Source: Carboxylicivirga sediminis
GTDB lineage: Bacteria; Bacteroidota; Bacteroidia; Bacteroidales; Marinilabiliaceae
Reading direction: 5' to 3'
Assembly (NCBI RefSeq): GCF_018156225.1
Contig: NZ_JAGTAR010000003.1
Coordinates: forward strand, 124,001-188,000
Length of the DNA: 64,000 nt
Both the position numbers and the translations under genes were made by a program. This document shows positions 54,170 to 63,422 of the stretch, in pieces (within the stretch, counting starts at the first letter, position 1; each line of letters opens with the position of its first letter). The notes beneath the pieces are model-generated. The model made no database searches. It was not told the origin of the DNA and was given only the letters and a program-made list of their open reading frames with translations.

Positions 54170-54460
54170 TTACTTTAGGGTTCCGGATTGTAGTTGGGCA
54201 GCTCTCTTCAATGCCGTTTCCAGGCGAGCTGAGACAGTTGGCGGTAAAGCGCCTTTATCATTAATGATTAAGCGGACATCATCAATTTTAAAATCATCCA
54301 GATTGGCATGTATCTGACCCAACAAATCATCACCAAACTGCTGCATAACAATTGACTTCAACTCTATAATACGCCCGGCACCTTTCTCAACCGGCTCAAC
54401 CAGAATCAGTACATCACTTGATTCGAAACTTCCAGCCTGAGCTTTTGTTTTAAGTTCCAT
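54170..54460 (-). CDS. citD: Citrate lyase acyl carrier protein (gamma subunit) CitD
   Basis: A 96-residue acyl carrier protein. The motif KAQAGSFESSDV places the modified serine at Ser14 when the ATG at 54460 is used, the same number as Ser14 of Klebsiella CitD, which supports this start over a TTG at 54469. The C-terminus continues with RLIINDKGALPPTVSARLE. It is the first gene of the operon; about 60 bp upstream a perfect palindrome may be an operator. Confidence 0.95.
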   Translation of the reverse strand: MELKTKAQAGSFESSDVLILVEPVEKGAGRIIELKSIVMQQFGDDLLGQIHANLDDFKIDDVRLIINDKGALPPTVSARLETALKRAAQLQSGTLK

Positions 54461-54518
54461 AATTAGCAATTAAAGAAATATTTCATCAAATATTGAATAT
54501 AATCTCTTAAAAACCTAC

Positions 54519-54536
54519 TTATAACAATGGTTATAA
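54519..54536. promoter_or_regulatory. Perfect palindrome TTATAAC-N4-GTTATAA before citD
   Basis: TTATAAC (54519-54525) and GTTATAA (54530-54536) are exact inverted repeats separated by AATG, 58 bp before the citD ATG. A dimeric regulator binding site is inferred. Confidence 0.5.
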
Positions 54537-54726
54537 AACATATCTTTCCACAGTGCAACTAAACGATTACATTATCAATTGATATTCTGTACATTATTAC
54601 ATTACATGATTTTCATCAGGCTATCGCTAAAATTCACAAACAATTGATTATACAACCATTAACTCCCGAATCAAATTAGCAATAAAAAGCTTTGAATTTC
54701 AGCCAAAAATCTTTTCTTAAGCAAAA

Positions 54727-54758
54727 AAGCCTGACACCAAATCTATGGCATCAGGCTT
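54727..54758 (-). terminator. Terminator after the DPP-IV-like gene
   Basis: AAGCCTGA pairs with TCAGGCTT, and the ACACC/GGCA stretch extends it partly. A minus-strand T run follows. Confidence 0.8.
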
Positions 54759-54780
54759 ATAAGCTATTTTACATCTTGGT

Positions 54781-56919
54781 TTACAAGAAATCGTCGAAAT
54801 ACCTTGTTACTTTTTCCATGAGATGAATACGGTCCCGACCAATTACATTATGCTCATGACGTGGGTATGCGAAGTAATCTATCTGCACCCTATTCTTAAC
54901 ACATTCGCGCACAAATGTCAGACTATGCTGCCAAACCACAACCGGATCGATAGCCCCATGAACTACCAACAAACGTCCTTCAATGTTATTTACTTTCCCA
55001 TTCAGATTGGCCAATTCATAACCTTCGGGATTCTCCTGTGGCATATCCATATAGCGTTCGCCATACATAATCTCATAATATTTCCAGTCAATAACCGGTC
55101 CACCTGCTACGCCCACCTTAAATACCTCAGGATGCTGAGTCATCATTGAGATAGTCATGAAACCACCATAGCTCCAACCATGCACACCGATGCGCTCTGT
55201 ATCAACATATGGTAATGATTTCAAATACTCTATGCCCTGCATTTGATCTTCCACCTCCAACTGCCCCAATTGGCGATGAATGGCCTGCGCAAATGCCTTT
55301 CCTTTATTGGCTGTCCCACGGTTGTCCAGAGTGAAAGCAATGTAGCCTTTTTGAGCCATATATAATTGCCATCCCCGGGCACCAGCCAGCCAGCGATTCT
55401 GAACCATTTGCGAATGCGGTCCTCCATACACGTATACGATGACCGGATACTTTTTAGCTGGATCAAATCCTACAGGTAACACCATTCGTGCATCCAATTC
55501 AAATTGCCCATCTTTGGTTTTTAATTTAACCAACTCTACCTTTCCAGTTTCAATCCCTTTATACGGATTATCTACAACATGTAATGTTTTAATTAAACAC
55601 CCTTGCGTATCCTTCAGGTTAGTCTTTGAAGGCACATTAAGCGAGGAGAAATTGGTAATGGCATAACGACCATCCTTACTTATTTTTGCACGATGAACGC
55701 CTTGCTCACTAGATATGCGCGTCATCTTACCCGAGGACAAGCTCACTTTGTAAATATGACGCTCTAAAGCCTCTTCTTTAGTGGATTCAATAAAAATATT
55801 TTTGCCAGCAGCATCAAATCCAAGTACATTGGTTACTTCCCAGTTGCCATTTGTCAATTGCTTTTTAAGTTTTCCATCAAGGCTGTAAATGTAAAGATGA
55901 TTATAACCGTCTTTCATCGATTGCCAGATGAACTCACTTTTACGCTTAGGAATAAATAATGCAGGGTGTTGTGGTTCGGTCCATTTATCATCCTTCTCTT
56001 CAAACAAAGTGGCCACCAATTCTCCAGTTGTGGCACTATACTTTTTAAGCTGCATATGATTTTGCTCTCTGTTCAGCTCTGCAATTAATATAAACTGATT
56101 ATCAGGGGTCCAGCAAACGTTTGTAAAGAAGCGATCATATGGAGCGCCTGTATTTAAGTAAATGGTTTCTTCAGTAGCAAGGTTGTAAATCCCAACTGTT
56201 ACCTGATGGCTACTCATACCGGCCATGGGGTATTTAACGTTCTCCAACTTGGCAACTCGCTCATCTACATTAACAAGCGGATAATCACTGACCATTGAGT
56301 TATCTTCGCGATAAAAAGCCAGCGAGCCACCATCGGGCGACCAAAATGTTCCCTTATTGATACCGAATTCATTGCGATGCACAGTATGACCAAAAATCAC
56401 ATCGTCACCTTCTTTTCCGGCCACAAAAACCGGCTCGTTATTATTCGATTGTATAAATAAATCATTTCCGACAGTGTAGGCCACCTGAGCGTTATCTGTA
56501 TTCAAATCAAAATTTTGCCCATTCTTAGCTTTGCCTACGAACATGGTTATCCGACCTTCGCTTTGATCGACAGTATAGAAACCACTGTTTGTTGTGAACG
56601 AAAAAGACGAGGCCGTTTCCCATTTCAATGCCGGCAACCGTTTCAATTCCGTATGATCTTCTTGCTTTAGGATGTTATTAAGCCAATTTAAATCAAACAG
56701 AAACAATGCTTTTTCATCTTTAATACCCTGCACCATCACCGAATCTTTTCGTTGAATGACCAGCTGGTTCATGTCTCCTCTAAAACTAACATTTAAAGCT
56801 CTTGGATAGTAGTTATATACTGTTTTTCCTCCATAAATAACATCTTCCAGCGATAACTGCCCCTCAGCAGGATGCAGACTAATTATGGCTAGAAACAAGA
56901 TTAAGATTTGCCTCTTCAT
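54781..56919 (-). CDS. Dipeptidyl peptidase IV-like serine peptidase, S9 family
   Basis: A 712-residue exported peptidase that cleaves X-Pro or X-Ala dipeptides from peptides. The signal ends near PAEGQ. An eight-bladed propeller fills about 35-460, including WSPDGGSLAFYRED and WTPDNQFILIAELN. The alpha/beta hydrolase part has the nucleophile Ser583 in GVHGWSYGGF, the Asp in VHGAIDPVV and the His in PRHEHNV. It acts alone here; its neighbours on the same strand are the citrate genes beyond a terminator. Confidence 0.94.
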   Translation of the reverse strand: MKRQILILFLAIISLHPAEGQLSLEDVIYGGKTVYNYYPRALNVSFRGDMNQLVIQRKDSVMVQGIKDEKALFLFDLNWLNNILKQEDHTELKRLPALKWETASSFSFTTNSGFYTVDQSEGRITMFVGKAKNGQNFDLNTDNAQVAYTVGNDLFIQSNNNEPVFVAGKEGDDVIFGHTVHRNEFGINKGTFWSPDGGSLAFYREDNSMVSDYPLVNVDERVAKLENVKYPMAGMSSHQVTVGIYNLATEETIYLNTGAPYDRFFTNVCWTPDNQFILIAELNREQNHMQLKKYSATTGELVATLFEEKDDKWTEPQHPALFIPKRKSEFIWQSMKDGYNHLYIYSLDGKLKKQLTNGNWEVTNVLGFDAAGKNIFIESTKEEALERHIYKVSLSSGKMTRISSEQGVHRAKISKDGRYAITNFSSLNVPSKTNLKDTQGCLIKTLHVVDNPYKGIETGKVELVKLKTKDGQFELDARMVLPVGFDPAKKYPVIVYVYGGPHSQMVQNRWLAGARGWQLYMAQKGYIAFTLDNRGTANKGKAFAQAIHRQLGQLEVEDQMQGIEYLKSLPYVDTERIGVHGWSYGGFMTISMMTQHPEVFKVGVAGGPVIDWKYYEIMYGERYMDMPQENPEGYELANLNGKVNNIEGRLLVVHGAIDPVVVWQHSLTFVRECVKNRVQIDYFAYPRHEHNVIGRDRIHLMEKVTRYFDDFL

Positions 56920-57215
56920 CAGATATATTTTAATTAATTAGATTATAATTTTTTACTCAACAACGCAATAATATCGTAGCGATTAAAGTTATCAATCAAG
57001 TGCATAATTGGTAAAATATTGTCAACTAAACAATGAGAAAAGTAATTAGTTTGATCTTTAATATGGGGTAAAGCCGTATGTAACAAACCAAACACACAGT
57101 TTAGGCGCTTTAAGTTTTTTTATTTTTTTTGCGCTATCAAACCTAATAATTGACAACTTTTGAATATCTTTCTGAAAATTTTGAACCTGTAAAATCTCGA
57201 TAAAGCGCTAATAAA

Positions 57216-57653
57216 ATGAAAAAGCACCCAATTATTTTCTTGCTACTAGCAGTTATTGCTTTATTCTCTCCTCTGAAATTAAACTCACAAGAAGATGTGT
57301 TATTCAACAATTGTATTAACCAGCTTAAATCACCATTTGTAGCCAGTGGTCAGCCTTTCAGAGCTTTTTTAACAGGTACTGAAGTCGCAGAATTTCATAC
57401 AACTTTTTTCTCAGGAAGCATGTATCGTGTTGTAGCATGCAGCCATGAGGATAATAATATTCTCTTTTCTATTTACGATAAAGAGCGAAACCTGCTCTTT
57501 TCAAATGAACAATTTGAAGCAGCCGGTTCATGGGACTTTAAAATTGAAGGCTCGGTTGAGTGCATTGTTGAGGCTCGTTTAAATCCTAATAAATCAACTT
57601 CTGGTATTGCCATGTTAATGATTGGATTCAAAAGCTTAGAGGCCTTCAATTAA
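57216..57653 (+). CDS. Secreted protein of unknown function (paralogue of the protein at 39691)
   Basis: A 145-residue exported protein with a signal ending near LNSQE. It shares the same segments as the protein at 39691: TFFSGSMYRVVAC, FSIYDKERNLLFSN, WDFKIEG and IVEARLNPNKSTSG, with a matching length. Cys residues at NNCIN and ACSHE may be present in both. The function is unknown. It is 70 bp ahead of the TerB-ABCG transporter on the same strand, so the two probably form an operon. Confidence 0.75.
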   Translation: MKKHPIIFLLLAVIALFSPLKLNSQEDVLFNNCINQLKSPFVASGQPFRAFLTGTEVAEFHTTFFSGSMYRVVACSHEDNNILFSIYDKERNLLFSNEQFEAAGSWDFKIEGSVECIVEARLNPNKSTSGIAMLMIGFKSLEAFN

Positions 57654-57723
57654 TCATCAAAAGGCCCTTACAAATAAAGGAAATTAATACATCTACCTCA
57701 CAGAGGTTACCTGAATATGCAGT

Positions 57724-60700
57724 ATGAGCGAAGAAATATTAAAAGCCCTGATACAGCTGTTTGCGCTCATTGCATTTCCCAGAACTGAAATAAAATCACG
57801 CAGAATAATTGTTAAGTCATTTTTAAATCAACAACTTAACACTAGACTCGTCGAAGATTATCTGCTATTATTCGATAAACTGCAAGGCGAACATGAGCAG
57901 CGCCTGTCTGACAAAGATAAATTCTATAAACGTCATGCAGCCAGCTCTGTAAAAGTTCTTAAGATTGCAACAGGTATCAACGAAGCACTTACCTATTACC
58001 AGAAACTTATTGTATTGATTCAACTAATAGAGTTTCTGAATATTGATGTTGGCATGAGTGATTATGAGCGTGAGTTTATTGAAACAGTCGCACTCACCTT
58101 TAATATTCCGCAAGAAGAGTATCAGTCAATAATATCTTTTGTTACAAGTTCGTTTAACGCAGTACCCGATGCCAATAACGTATTAATTGTCGACAGCATA
58201 CCCCGTTACGAATCAACGGCTTTCAAACATTTATTCTGGGAGAACCTGAAAGGCGAATTACGTGTTATTCATTTAAAATCAGTCAACCTATTTGCGTTCC
58301 GTTTTAATGGTAACATGGACCTGAGCATGAATGGGCAGCTGATAAACGAAGGAAGGGTACAGATTCTCAACCCAGGCAGTTCGCTCCGAAACAAGCTGAT
58401 TGATACCATATTTTACAGTGATATTTTCAGTCAATTTATTACTGACAGCACTGAAAATGCCGTTGATTTCAGATGTGTTAATGTCGAATACCACTTTAGC
58501 AAGAAAGCCATTGGCTTGCATAAAACATCATTTGCAGCTAAATCAGGAAAGTTAGTCGGTATAATGGGTTCAAGTGGTGCTGGAAAAAGCACGTTGGTCA
58601 ATGTTTTAAGCGGCATTAATGCCCCAACCAGAGGGCAGGTCTTAATTAATGATATTGATGTACATAAAAACCTGGATCAGGCAAAAGGCCTTATCGGCTA
58701 TGTAGCCCAGGACGACCTGCTGATGGAAGATTTGACCGTGTATCAGAACCTGTATTACAATGCTAAGCTTTGCTTTGACAATTTGCCAGAATACCGTATT
58801 CGCCGGAAAGTGTTAAAGTTGCTTAGAAATCTGGGGCTCTACGAAATCCGTTTTATGAAAGTGGGCAGCCCGTTGAATAAGAAGATTAGTGGCGGCCAGC
58901 GAAAACGTCTTAATATAGCCCTGGAACTTATCAGAGAACCATCCATATTATTTCTTGATGAACCAACATCTGGGTTGTCATCACGCGATTCAGATAACAT
59001 CATTGACCTGCTCAAAGAATTATCGATTAGAGGCAAACTGGTATTTGTAGTCATCCACCAACCGTCATCAGCTATCTTTAAAATGTTCAACCAGCTGCTG
59101 GTGCTTGATACTGGGGGCTACCTGATATACAATGGCGATCCCGTTGAAAGCGTTAATTATTTTAAGGCGTGTATCAACCATGCCAATAGAGATGAGAGTG
59201 AATGTCCGACCTGCGGTAATGTTAATGTGGAACAGATACTGAACATTGTCAACTCACAGATACTGGATGAATACGGAAATTTTACCCAAACCCGCCGTGT
59301 TGATCCCAAAGAATGGTATGATCTGTTTCATGAAGGCTGGGAGTCCATCGAACCACCAGCATCCGCTAACAGTGCGCTGCCCCCAAAAAGTTTTCAAATA
59401 CCCAATAGAATAAAACAGCTCTTCATTTTTATGAAGCGCGACATTGTTTCTAAACTAGCCAATAAGCAATATCTATTAATTAACCTGCTTGAAACGCCAG
59501 TACTGGCACTTCTGCTAGCCACTATCATACGTTATTACGATGTTGATAATACCACCGATTCAGTATACAGCTTTGCAAAAAACCCTAACATAACTGTATA
59601 CATAATTATTTCGGTTATTATCGCATTGTTTGTTGGACTCACGGTAAGTGCTGAGGAAATAATAAACGATCGTAAAATTCAACGGCGTGAATCATTTTTA
59701 AACCTTAGTCGCTTAAGCTATTTGTTTTCCAAGCTATTTATTCTCTCAGGACTATCAGCTATTCAGTCGGCTTTATTTGTGCTTATTGGCAACTTTATCA
59801 TTGAACTCGAAGGCATGTTCTTTCAATACTGGTTGATACTGTTTAGCTGCTCTGTTTTTGCCAACATATTAGGACTGAACATCTCTGACACATTTAAAAA
59901 GACGGTCAATATATACATTATCATCCCATTCTTAATCATTCCCCAATTAATACTTAGTGGCGTATTTATTAGTTTCGACAGGCTAAACCCTAGTATCTCA
60001 AGCCCCGAACGCATTCCATTATATGGTGAGATAATAACTGCCAGATGGGCATTTGAGGCCCTGGCGGTTGCCCAATACACCAGCAATGAGTTTGATAAGG
60101 ATTTTTACAGTTATGAAAAGCTTAAAAGTCAGGCAAAATATCGTAAAGAGTTTTGGATACCATCACTTAATAATCATCTACGTAAAATCGTCAATCAGAC
60201 CAACGAAGAGCAAGCAACTAGTCATGAACAAATAACTTACTCTGCAAAGCTAATAAACAAAGAGTTAGAAAAACACCACCAACTCTACCCTAATCGTTCT
60301 GGTCAGCTTACACTTCTTTCTAATCACCAATCTGGATACAATCTGGATTCGGTAGATAACTACCTTCAGTATTTAAAAAACTACTATAAGACACTATACA
60401 ACAAATCCGATAACCGACTTGATGATAAAATAAAACAACTTACAAGCACAGAAGAAAATCGTAAAATTTACCTGGAAGCTAAAAGTAAGTATCACAATAA
60501 CGATCTGGAACGCTTTGTAACCAACTCAAACAATTTTTTCTCCAATAAGATAATCGAATATGACGGTGAGCTATGGCAAAAGATTGATCCCATCTATCAG
60601 GATCCGGAGAGTCAGTTTCTGAAAGCTCATTTCCTGGCACCAACCAAACCCTTTGATCAAAGAAAAATAGATACCTATTATGCAAACACCATTGTTATTT

Positions 60701-60813
60701 GGGTTATCAACCTTATCCTGTTTCTGATGCTTTATTTACGTGCACTGCCAGGCTTATTATCATTGCGCACTAAAACAATATGGTACTTTAAGGACAGAAA
60801 AAAAACTGAATAA
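57724..60813 (+). CDS. ABCG-type ABC transporter with N-terminal TerB-like domain
   Basis: A 1029-residue fusion. Residues 1-150 resemble a TerB-like helical domain (KLIVLIQLIEFLNIDVGMSDYEREFIETVALTF). About 150-260 is an unassigned beta-rich linker. The ATPase has Walker A GSSGAGKST (about 282-290), a Q-loop VAQDD, signature ISGGQRKRLNIAL (about 388) and Walker B LFLDEPTSG. The membrane part (about 580-1015) has about six spans, with a roughly 200-residue external segment between spans 5 and 6 (about 765-985). The ABCG layout (ATPase before permease) suggests export of lipids or hydrophobic molecules. A CPTCG pair is near 500. A bidirectional terminator follows. Confidence 0.88.
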   Translation: MSEEILKALIQLFALIAFPRTEIKSRRIIVKSFLNQQLNTRLVEDYLLLFDKLQGEHEQRLSDKDKFYKRHAASSVKVLKIATGINEALTYYQKLIVLIQLIEFLNIDVGMSDYEREFIETVALTFNIPQEEYQSIISFVTSSFNAVPDANNVLIVDSIPRYESTAFKHLFWENLKGELRVIHLKSVNLFAFRFNGNMDLSMNGQLINEGRVQILNPGSSLRNKLIDTIFYSDIFSQFITDSTENAVDFRCVNVEYHFSKKAIGLHKTSFAAKSGKLVGIMGSSGAGKSTLVNVLSGINAPTRGQVLINDIDVHKNLDQAKGLIGYVAQDDLLMEDLTVYQNLYYNAKLCFDNLPEYRIRRKVLKLLRNLGLYEIRFMKVGSPLNKKISGGQRKRLNIALELIREPSILFLDEPTSGLSSRDSDNIIDLLKELSIRGKLVFVVIHQPSSAIFKMFNQLLVLDTGGYLIYNGDPVESVNYFKACINHANRDESECPTCGNVNVEQILNIVNSQILDEYGNFTQTRRVDPKEWYDLFHEGWESIEPPASANSALPPKSFQIPNRIKQLFIFMKRDIVSKLANKQYLLINLLETPVLALLLATIIRYYDVDNTTDSVYSFAKNPNITVYIIISVIIALFVGLTVSAEEIINDRKIQRRESFLNLSRLSYLFSKLFILSGLSAIQSALFVLIGNFIIELEGMFFQYWLILFSCSVFANILGLNISDTFKKTVNIYIIIPFLIIPQLILSGVFISFDRLNPSISSPERIPLYGEIITARWAFEALAVAQYTSNEFDKDFYSYEKLKSQAKYRKEFWIPSLNNHLRKIVNQTNEEQATSHEQITYSAKLINKELEKHHQLYPNRSGQLTLLSNHQSGYNLDSVDNYLQYLKNYYKTLYNKSDNRLDDKIKQLTSTEENRKIYLEAKSKYHNNDLERFVTNSNNFFSNKIIEYDGELWQKIDPIYQDPESQFLKAHFLAPTKPFDQRKIDTYYANTIVIWVINLILFLMLYLRALPGLLSLRTKTIWYFKDRKKTE

Positions 60814-60840
60814 GCAACTATTGCTACTTATTCAGCTTTT
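60806..60840. terminator. Bidirectional terminator between the ABC transporter and siaC genes
   Basis: CTGAATAAG (60806-60814) pairs exactly with CTTATTCAG (60827-60835), followed by CTTTT on the plus strand and by a run of eight Ts on the minus strand. It overlaps the stop of the transporter gene. Confidence 0.85.
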
Positions 60841-60864
60841 CAAATTTCTTTGAGTAGTTGGGTA

Positions 60865-61245
60865 TTACTCTTCCATTTCAATCATTTTGAAAGGAATATT
60901 AATTATCGACTGGTAGTCTTCTCCTGCTTCAAACATGTCTTCATCATCTTCTTCATAATACCAGTTAATCTCAACCGGGTTTCCTTTTTTATGAATCAAC
61001 TCAAGACGTTTAAAAATATCTAATATGCATTTTGAAGAACTGGTATTGAAATATTCTAACTGAATATTCACATTGGTTTCTTCAGAAGGTGCTTCTCCAA
61101 ATTTCTCAAGCCAGTCAATTATTGGCTTGTAAAACTCAACAGAATTTTCAGGAATAGAGCGCCCCTTAATTTCAACTACTCCTTTTTCCCCATCTAGTCT
61201 TACAAATGGTGTCTTTGGACTTCCTTCGCGAATTATTGTTTCCAT
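60865..61245 (-). CDS. SiaC-family regulatory phosphoprotein (DUF1987)
   Basis: A 126-residue protein from METIIREG at 61245; the longer frame from 61278 overlaps siaB by 17 bp and is less likely. The segment LEYFNTSSSKCILDIF places the family phospho-acceptor Thr at residue 68, the same number as Thr68 of Pseudomonas SiaC. GRSIPENSVEFY is the other signature. SiaC of Pseudomonas activates a diguanylate cyclase when not phosphorylated. No cyclase is visible here; the partner is unknown. It follows the siaB-like gene by 16 bp. Confidence 0.87.
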   Translation of the reverse strand: METIIREGSPKTPFVRLDGEKGVVEIKGRSIPENSVEFYKPIIDWLEKFGEAPSEETNVNIQLEYFNTSSSKCILDIFKRLELIHKKGNPVEINWYYEEDDEDMFEAGEDYQSIINIPFKMIEMEE

Positions 61246-61261
61246 ACTGGTAGCTATACGG

Positions 61262-61810
61262 TTAACTAATGTATACATCTAGCGAGAAAAAGATGTATTC
61301 ATCATCAAATTGATAAAAATAATATTCTAATTTATTGCCTGTTTTTCGAACGATATCGAGCATTCCCAGGCCTCCCCCTCCTTTTTCAGAAAACTCATCG
61401 TTATTAAGTATATCCCTGTACAACATACGAACTTCTTCATCCGACAAGGAATTTACCTGATCAATTCGGTCTTTAATATAATTTAATTTTTCCTTTTTCA
61501 CAAAATTGCCTGTTGAAATGCGGTAAAAGGTGCCATCTTTACTTAAAATGATGATTCCAAAATTACTACTCTGTTCAACAGGTGCTGTACTTGGCGGCAA
61601 ATCGACGTGATGGTACAAATTCTGCAAACTCTCCACAAACACATTGTAGACCTTTTTTCGAACACGATTTTTTTCATTTTTCATGTTCAAACTGTTCTCA
61701 ATGGATTCTAATGCCTCAGATATCAACTCTGGTGTAATTCCTCCATTGTACTCCAGGATAATATCCCCTTGCTTTTTTTCTAGATACCAGTTTTTTAAAT
61801 CAAATGCCAT
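61262..61810 (-). CDS. SiaB-family protein kinase (HATPase fold)
   Basis: A 182-residue kinase of the SiaB group, with a histidine-kinase-type ATPase fold. Its N-box is VYNVFVESLQNLYHH and the glycine-rich G-box is EKGGGGLGMLDIV. In Pseudomonas, SiaB phosphorylates SiaC and SiaA dephosphorylates it. Here the phosphatase SiaA is not adjacent. ATG 61810 is used; a TTG lies 6 bp earlier. The gene precedes siaC on the same strand and both point toward the TerB-ABCG gene, convergently. Confidence 0.87.
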   Translation of the reverse strand: MAFDLKNWYLEKKQGDIILEYNGGITPELISEALESIENSLNMKNEKNRVRKKVYNVFVESLQNLYHHVDLPPSTAPVEQSSNFGIIILSKDGTFYRISTGNFVKKEKLNYIKDRIDQVNSLSDEEVRMLYRDILNNDEFSEKGGGGLGMLDIVRKTGNKLEYYFYQFDDEYIFFSLDVYIS

Positions 61811-61965
61811 TGCCAATGGTCTAATTGTCTACAAATATAGAAAAATATTAATACCGTCCGATTATGCACAAGTTTACATTAAATACTGCATTTTCTGTTT
61901 ATTTGATTGACTTATTTGGTCAATCCCTTGTAAATGCTGACAAAACACCTTTTTTAGCTGATATT

Positions 61966-62889
61966 TTATATACCCCCTCCTTCGGTATATAATACATCGC
62001 GTGGCTTAAACTGAATAATTTTCGATTTCGGAGCAACTGAGTTAGTAACCCAAACGTTTCCACCTATAACTGAACCGGCCCCCACAGTGATACGCCCCAA
62101 AATAGTTGCCTGGGCATATATAACCACATCATCTTCAATTATTGGATGGCGAGGAATACCTTTGATTGGATTACCGTTTTCATCCAGTGGAAAGCTTTTA
62201 GCCCCCAGGGTAACCCCCTGAAAGAGTTTAACATTATTGCCAATAATAGAAGTGGCGCCTATAACAACTCCTGTACCGTGGTCAATACTAAAGTACTCAC
62301 CAATTGTTGCCCGTGGATGAATATCGATTCCAGTTTCAGAATGTGCCATTTCACTTATCATACGTGGAATCAACGGGACACCTATAGTTAGCAGTGCATT
62401 AGCTATACGATAATTAGTAATGGCCCTAATGGCCGGATAGCAGAAAATAACTTCTCCTTTACTTTTAGCAGCCGGATCACCTAAGAAAGCTGCTTCAACA
62501 TCAGTCACCAACATGCGTCTGATTTCAGGAAGCTTACTGATAAACTGACTGGCATAATCATGAGCAATACTTTTTCGTTCACTCAAATCAAATTTCTCGG
62601 GCATCTCACACATAAAACACAAGCCTGCAAAAATCTGATCGACTAAAATCGTATAGAGATTTTCAGTATTCACCCCAATATAATAGCTAACACTATCGGG
62701 ACGTATTGAACTATCGCCATAATAACCAGGAAACAGAATCTCACGAGAAAGATTAACAACCTGTTCCAATGCACTTAACGAAGGCATTTTATGGTCCTTA
62801 AAATGCGGATGACAAACACTTTTATAGCTTTGCTCCTGCGAGAGTTCGTTGATGGCTTTTTTAATTCTTGAAAAGTGGTCAGTGGTCAT
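61966..62889 (-). CDS. cysE: Serine O-acetyltransferase (CysE-type)
   Basis: A 307-residue acetyltransferase that makes O-acetylserine for cysteine synthesis. The N-terminal helical part (to about 190) is followed by a hexapeptide left-handed beta helix: GIDIHPRATIGEYFSIDHGTGVVIGATSIIG, with the catalytic His of DHGTGVVIG, then GVTLGAKSF. The C-terminal tail is short (YTEGGGI). The ATG overlaps the stop of the upstream NadR-like gene (ATGA), so translation is coupled. Why it is linked to NAD salvage is unclear. Confidence 0.93.
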   Translation of the reverse strand: MTTDHFSRIKKAINELSQEQSYKSVCHPHFKDHKMPSLSALEQVVNLSREILFPGYYGDSSIRPDSVSYYIGVNTENLYTILVDQIFAGLCFMCEMPEKFDLSERKSIAHDYASQFISKLPEIRRMLVTDVEAAFLGDPAAKSKGEVIFCYPAIRAITNYRIANALLTIGVPLIPRMISEMAHSETGIDIHPRATIGEYFSIDHGTGVVIGATSIIGNNVKLFQGVTLGAKSFPLDENGNPIKGIPRHPIIEDDVVIYAQATILGRITVGAGSVIGGNVWVTNSVAPKSKIIQFKPRDVLYTEGGGI

Positions 62890-63422
62890 TGTTTACTGTT
62901 TAATAGTTGGTTAATATGATATTTTGCTTGCTCAATACGCGATTCACCATTACCCTTTATCACTTCATAGACAAAGTTATAGTTTTCCAGTTCTGATCGA
63001 TAACGTTCAAACAGATACAATCTTTTTGATTCATTTTCCCTTATCCCATCATCTATCCACTCTATATCGGGATAGCACAATAAATGCAGATCAATTGAAA
63101 CACTGCCTATCAGTTCCTCCAACCATTCAGGAACTGAATTATAAACCTCAGCAAACCACACTTTTGTAATAATTAAAAAGGTATCGAAAACAACCAGCGA
63201 TTGCCCTAAACCCAAAACTCGTTCATAACTGTCCTTCTGGTGTATGGCAATTTTTTCAACATCCTGATAAGTATATGGCCTGTTTAAACCTTCAACATAT
63301 TCGCGGGCATACTCAGGTACCCACTGTCCTCCATAAATATCGCTTAACTGTTTCGATATACTGGACTTTGCTGTTGACTCAGGCCCTGTAAAAACAACTG
63401 TTACTGGTCGCTTAAGCTGCAT
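62886..63422 (-). CDS. NadR-type ribosylnicotinamide kinase domain protein (AAA_28)
   Basis: A 178-residue P-loop kinase. It has the Walker A FTGPESTAKSS, WVPEYAREYVE and FDTFLIITKVWF, as in the C-terminal kinase domain of NadR that phosphorylates nicotinamide riboside to NMN. It lacks the N-terminal HTH and the NMN adenylyltransferase domain of full NadR (about 400 residues). Its 11-bp overlap with pnuC supports nicotinamide riboside as substrate. Its stop overlaps the cysE start. Confidence 0.88.
   Translation of the reverse strand: MQLKRPVTVVFTGPESTAKSSISKQLSDIYGGQWVPEYAREYVEGLNRPYTYQDVEKIAIHQKDSYERVLGLGQSLVVFDTFLIITKVWFAEVYNSVPEWLEELIGSVSIDLHLLCYPDIEWIDDGIRENESKRLYLFERYRSELENYNFVYEVIKGNGESRIEQAKYHINQLLNSKQ

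Larger units (their letters stand above)
54461..54780. other. 320-bp region upstream of citD
   Basis: It is AT-rich (about three quarters). It holds the palindrome at 54519, the citD leader and the terminator of the gene ending at 54781. No RNA gene seen. Confidence 0.5.
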
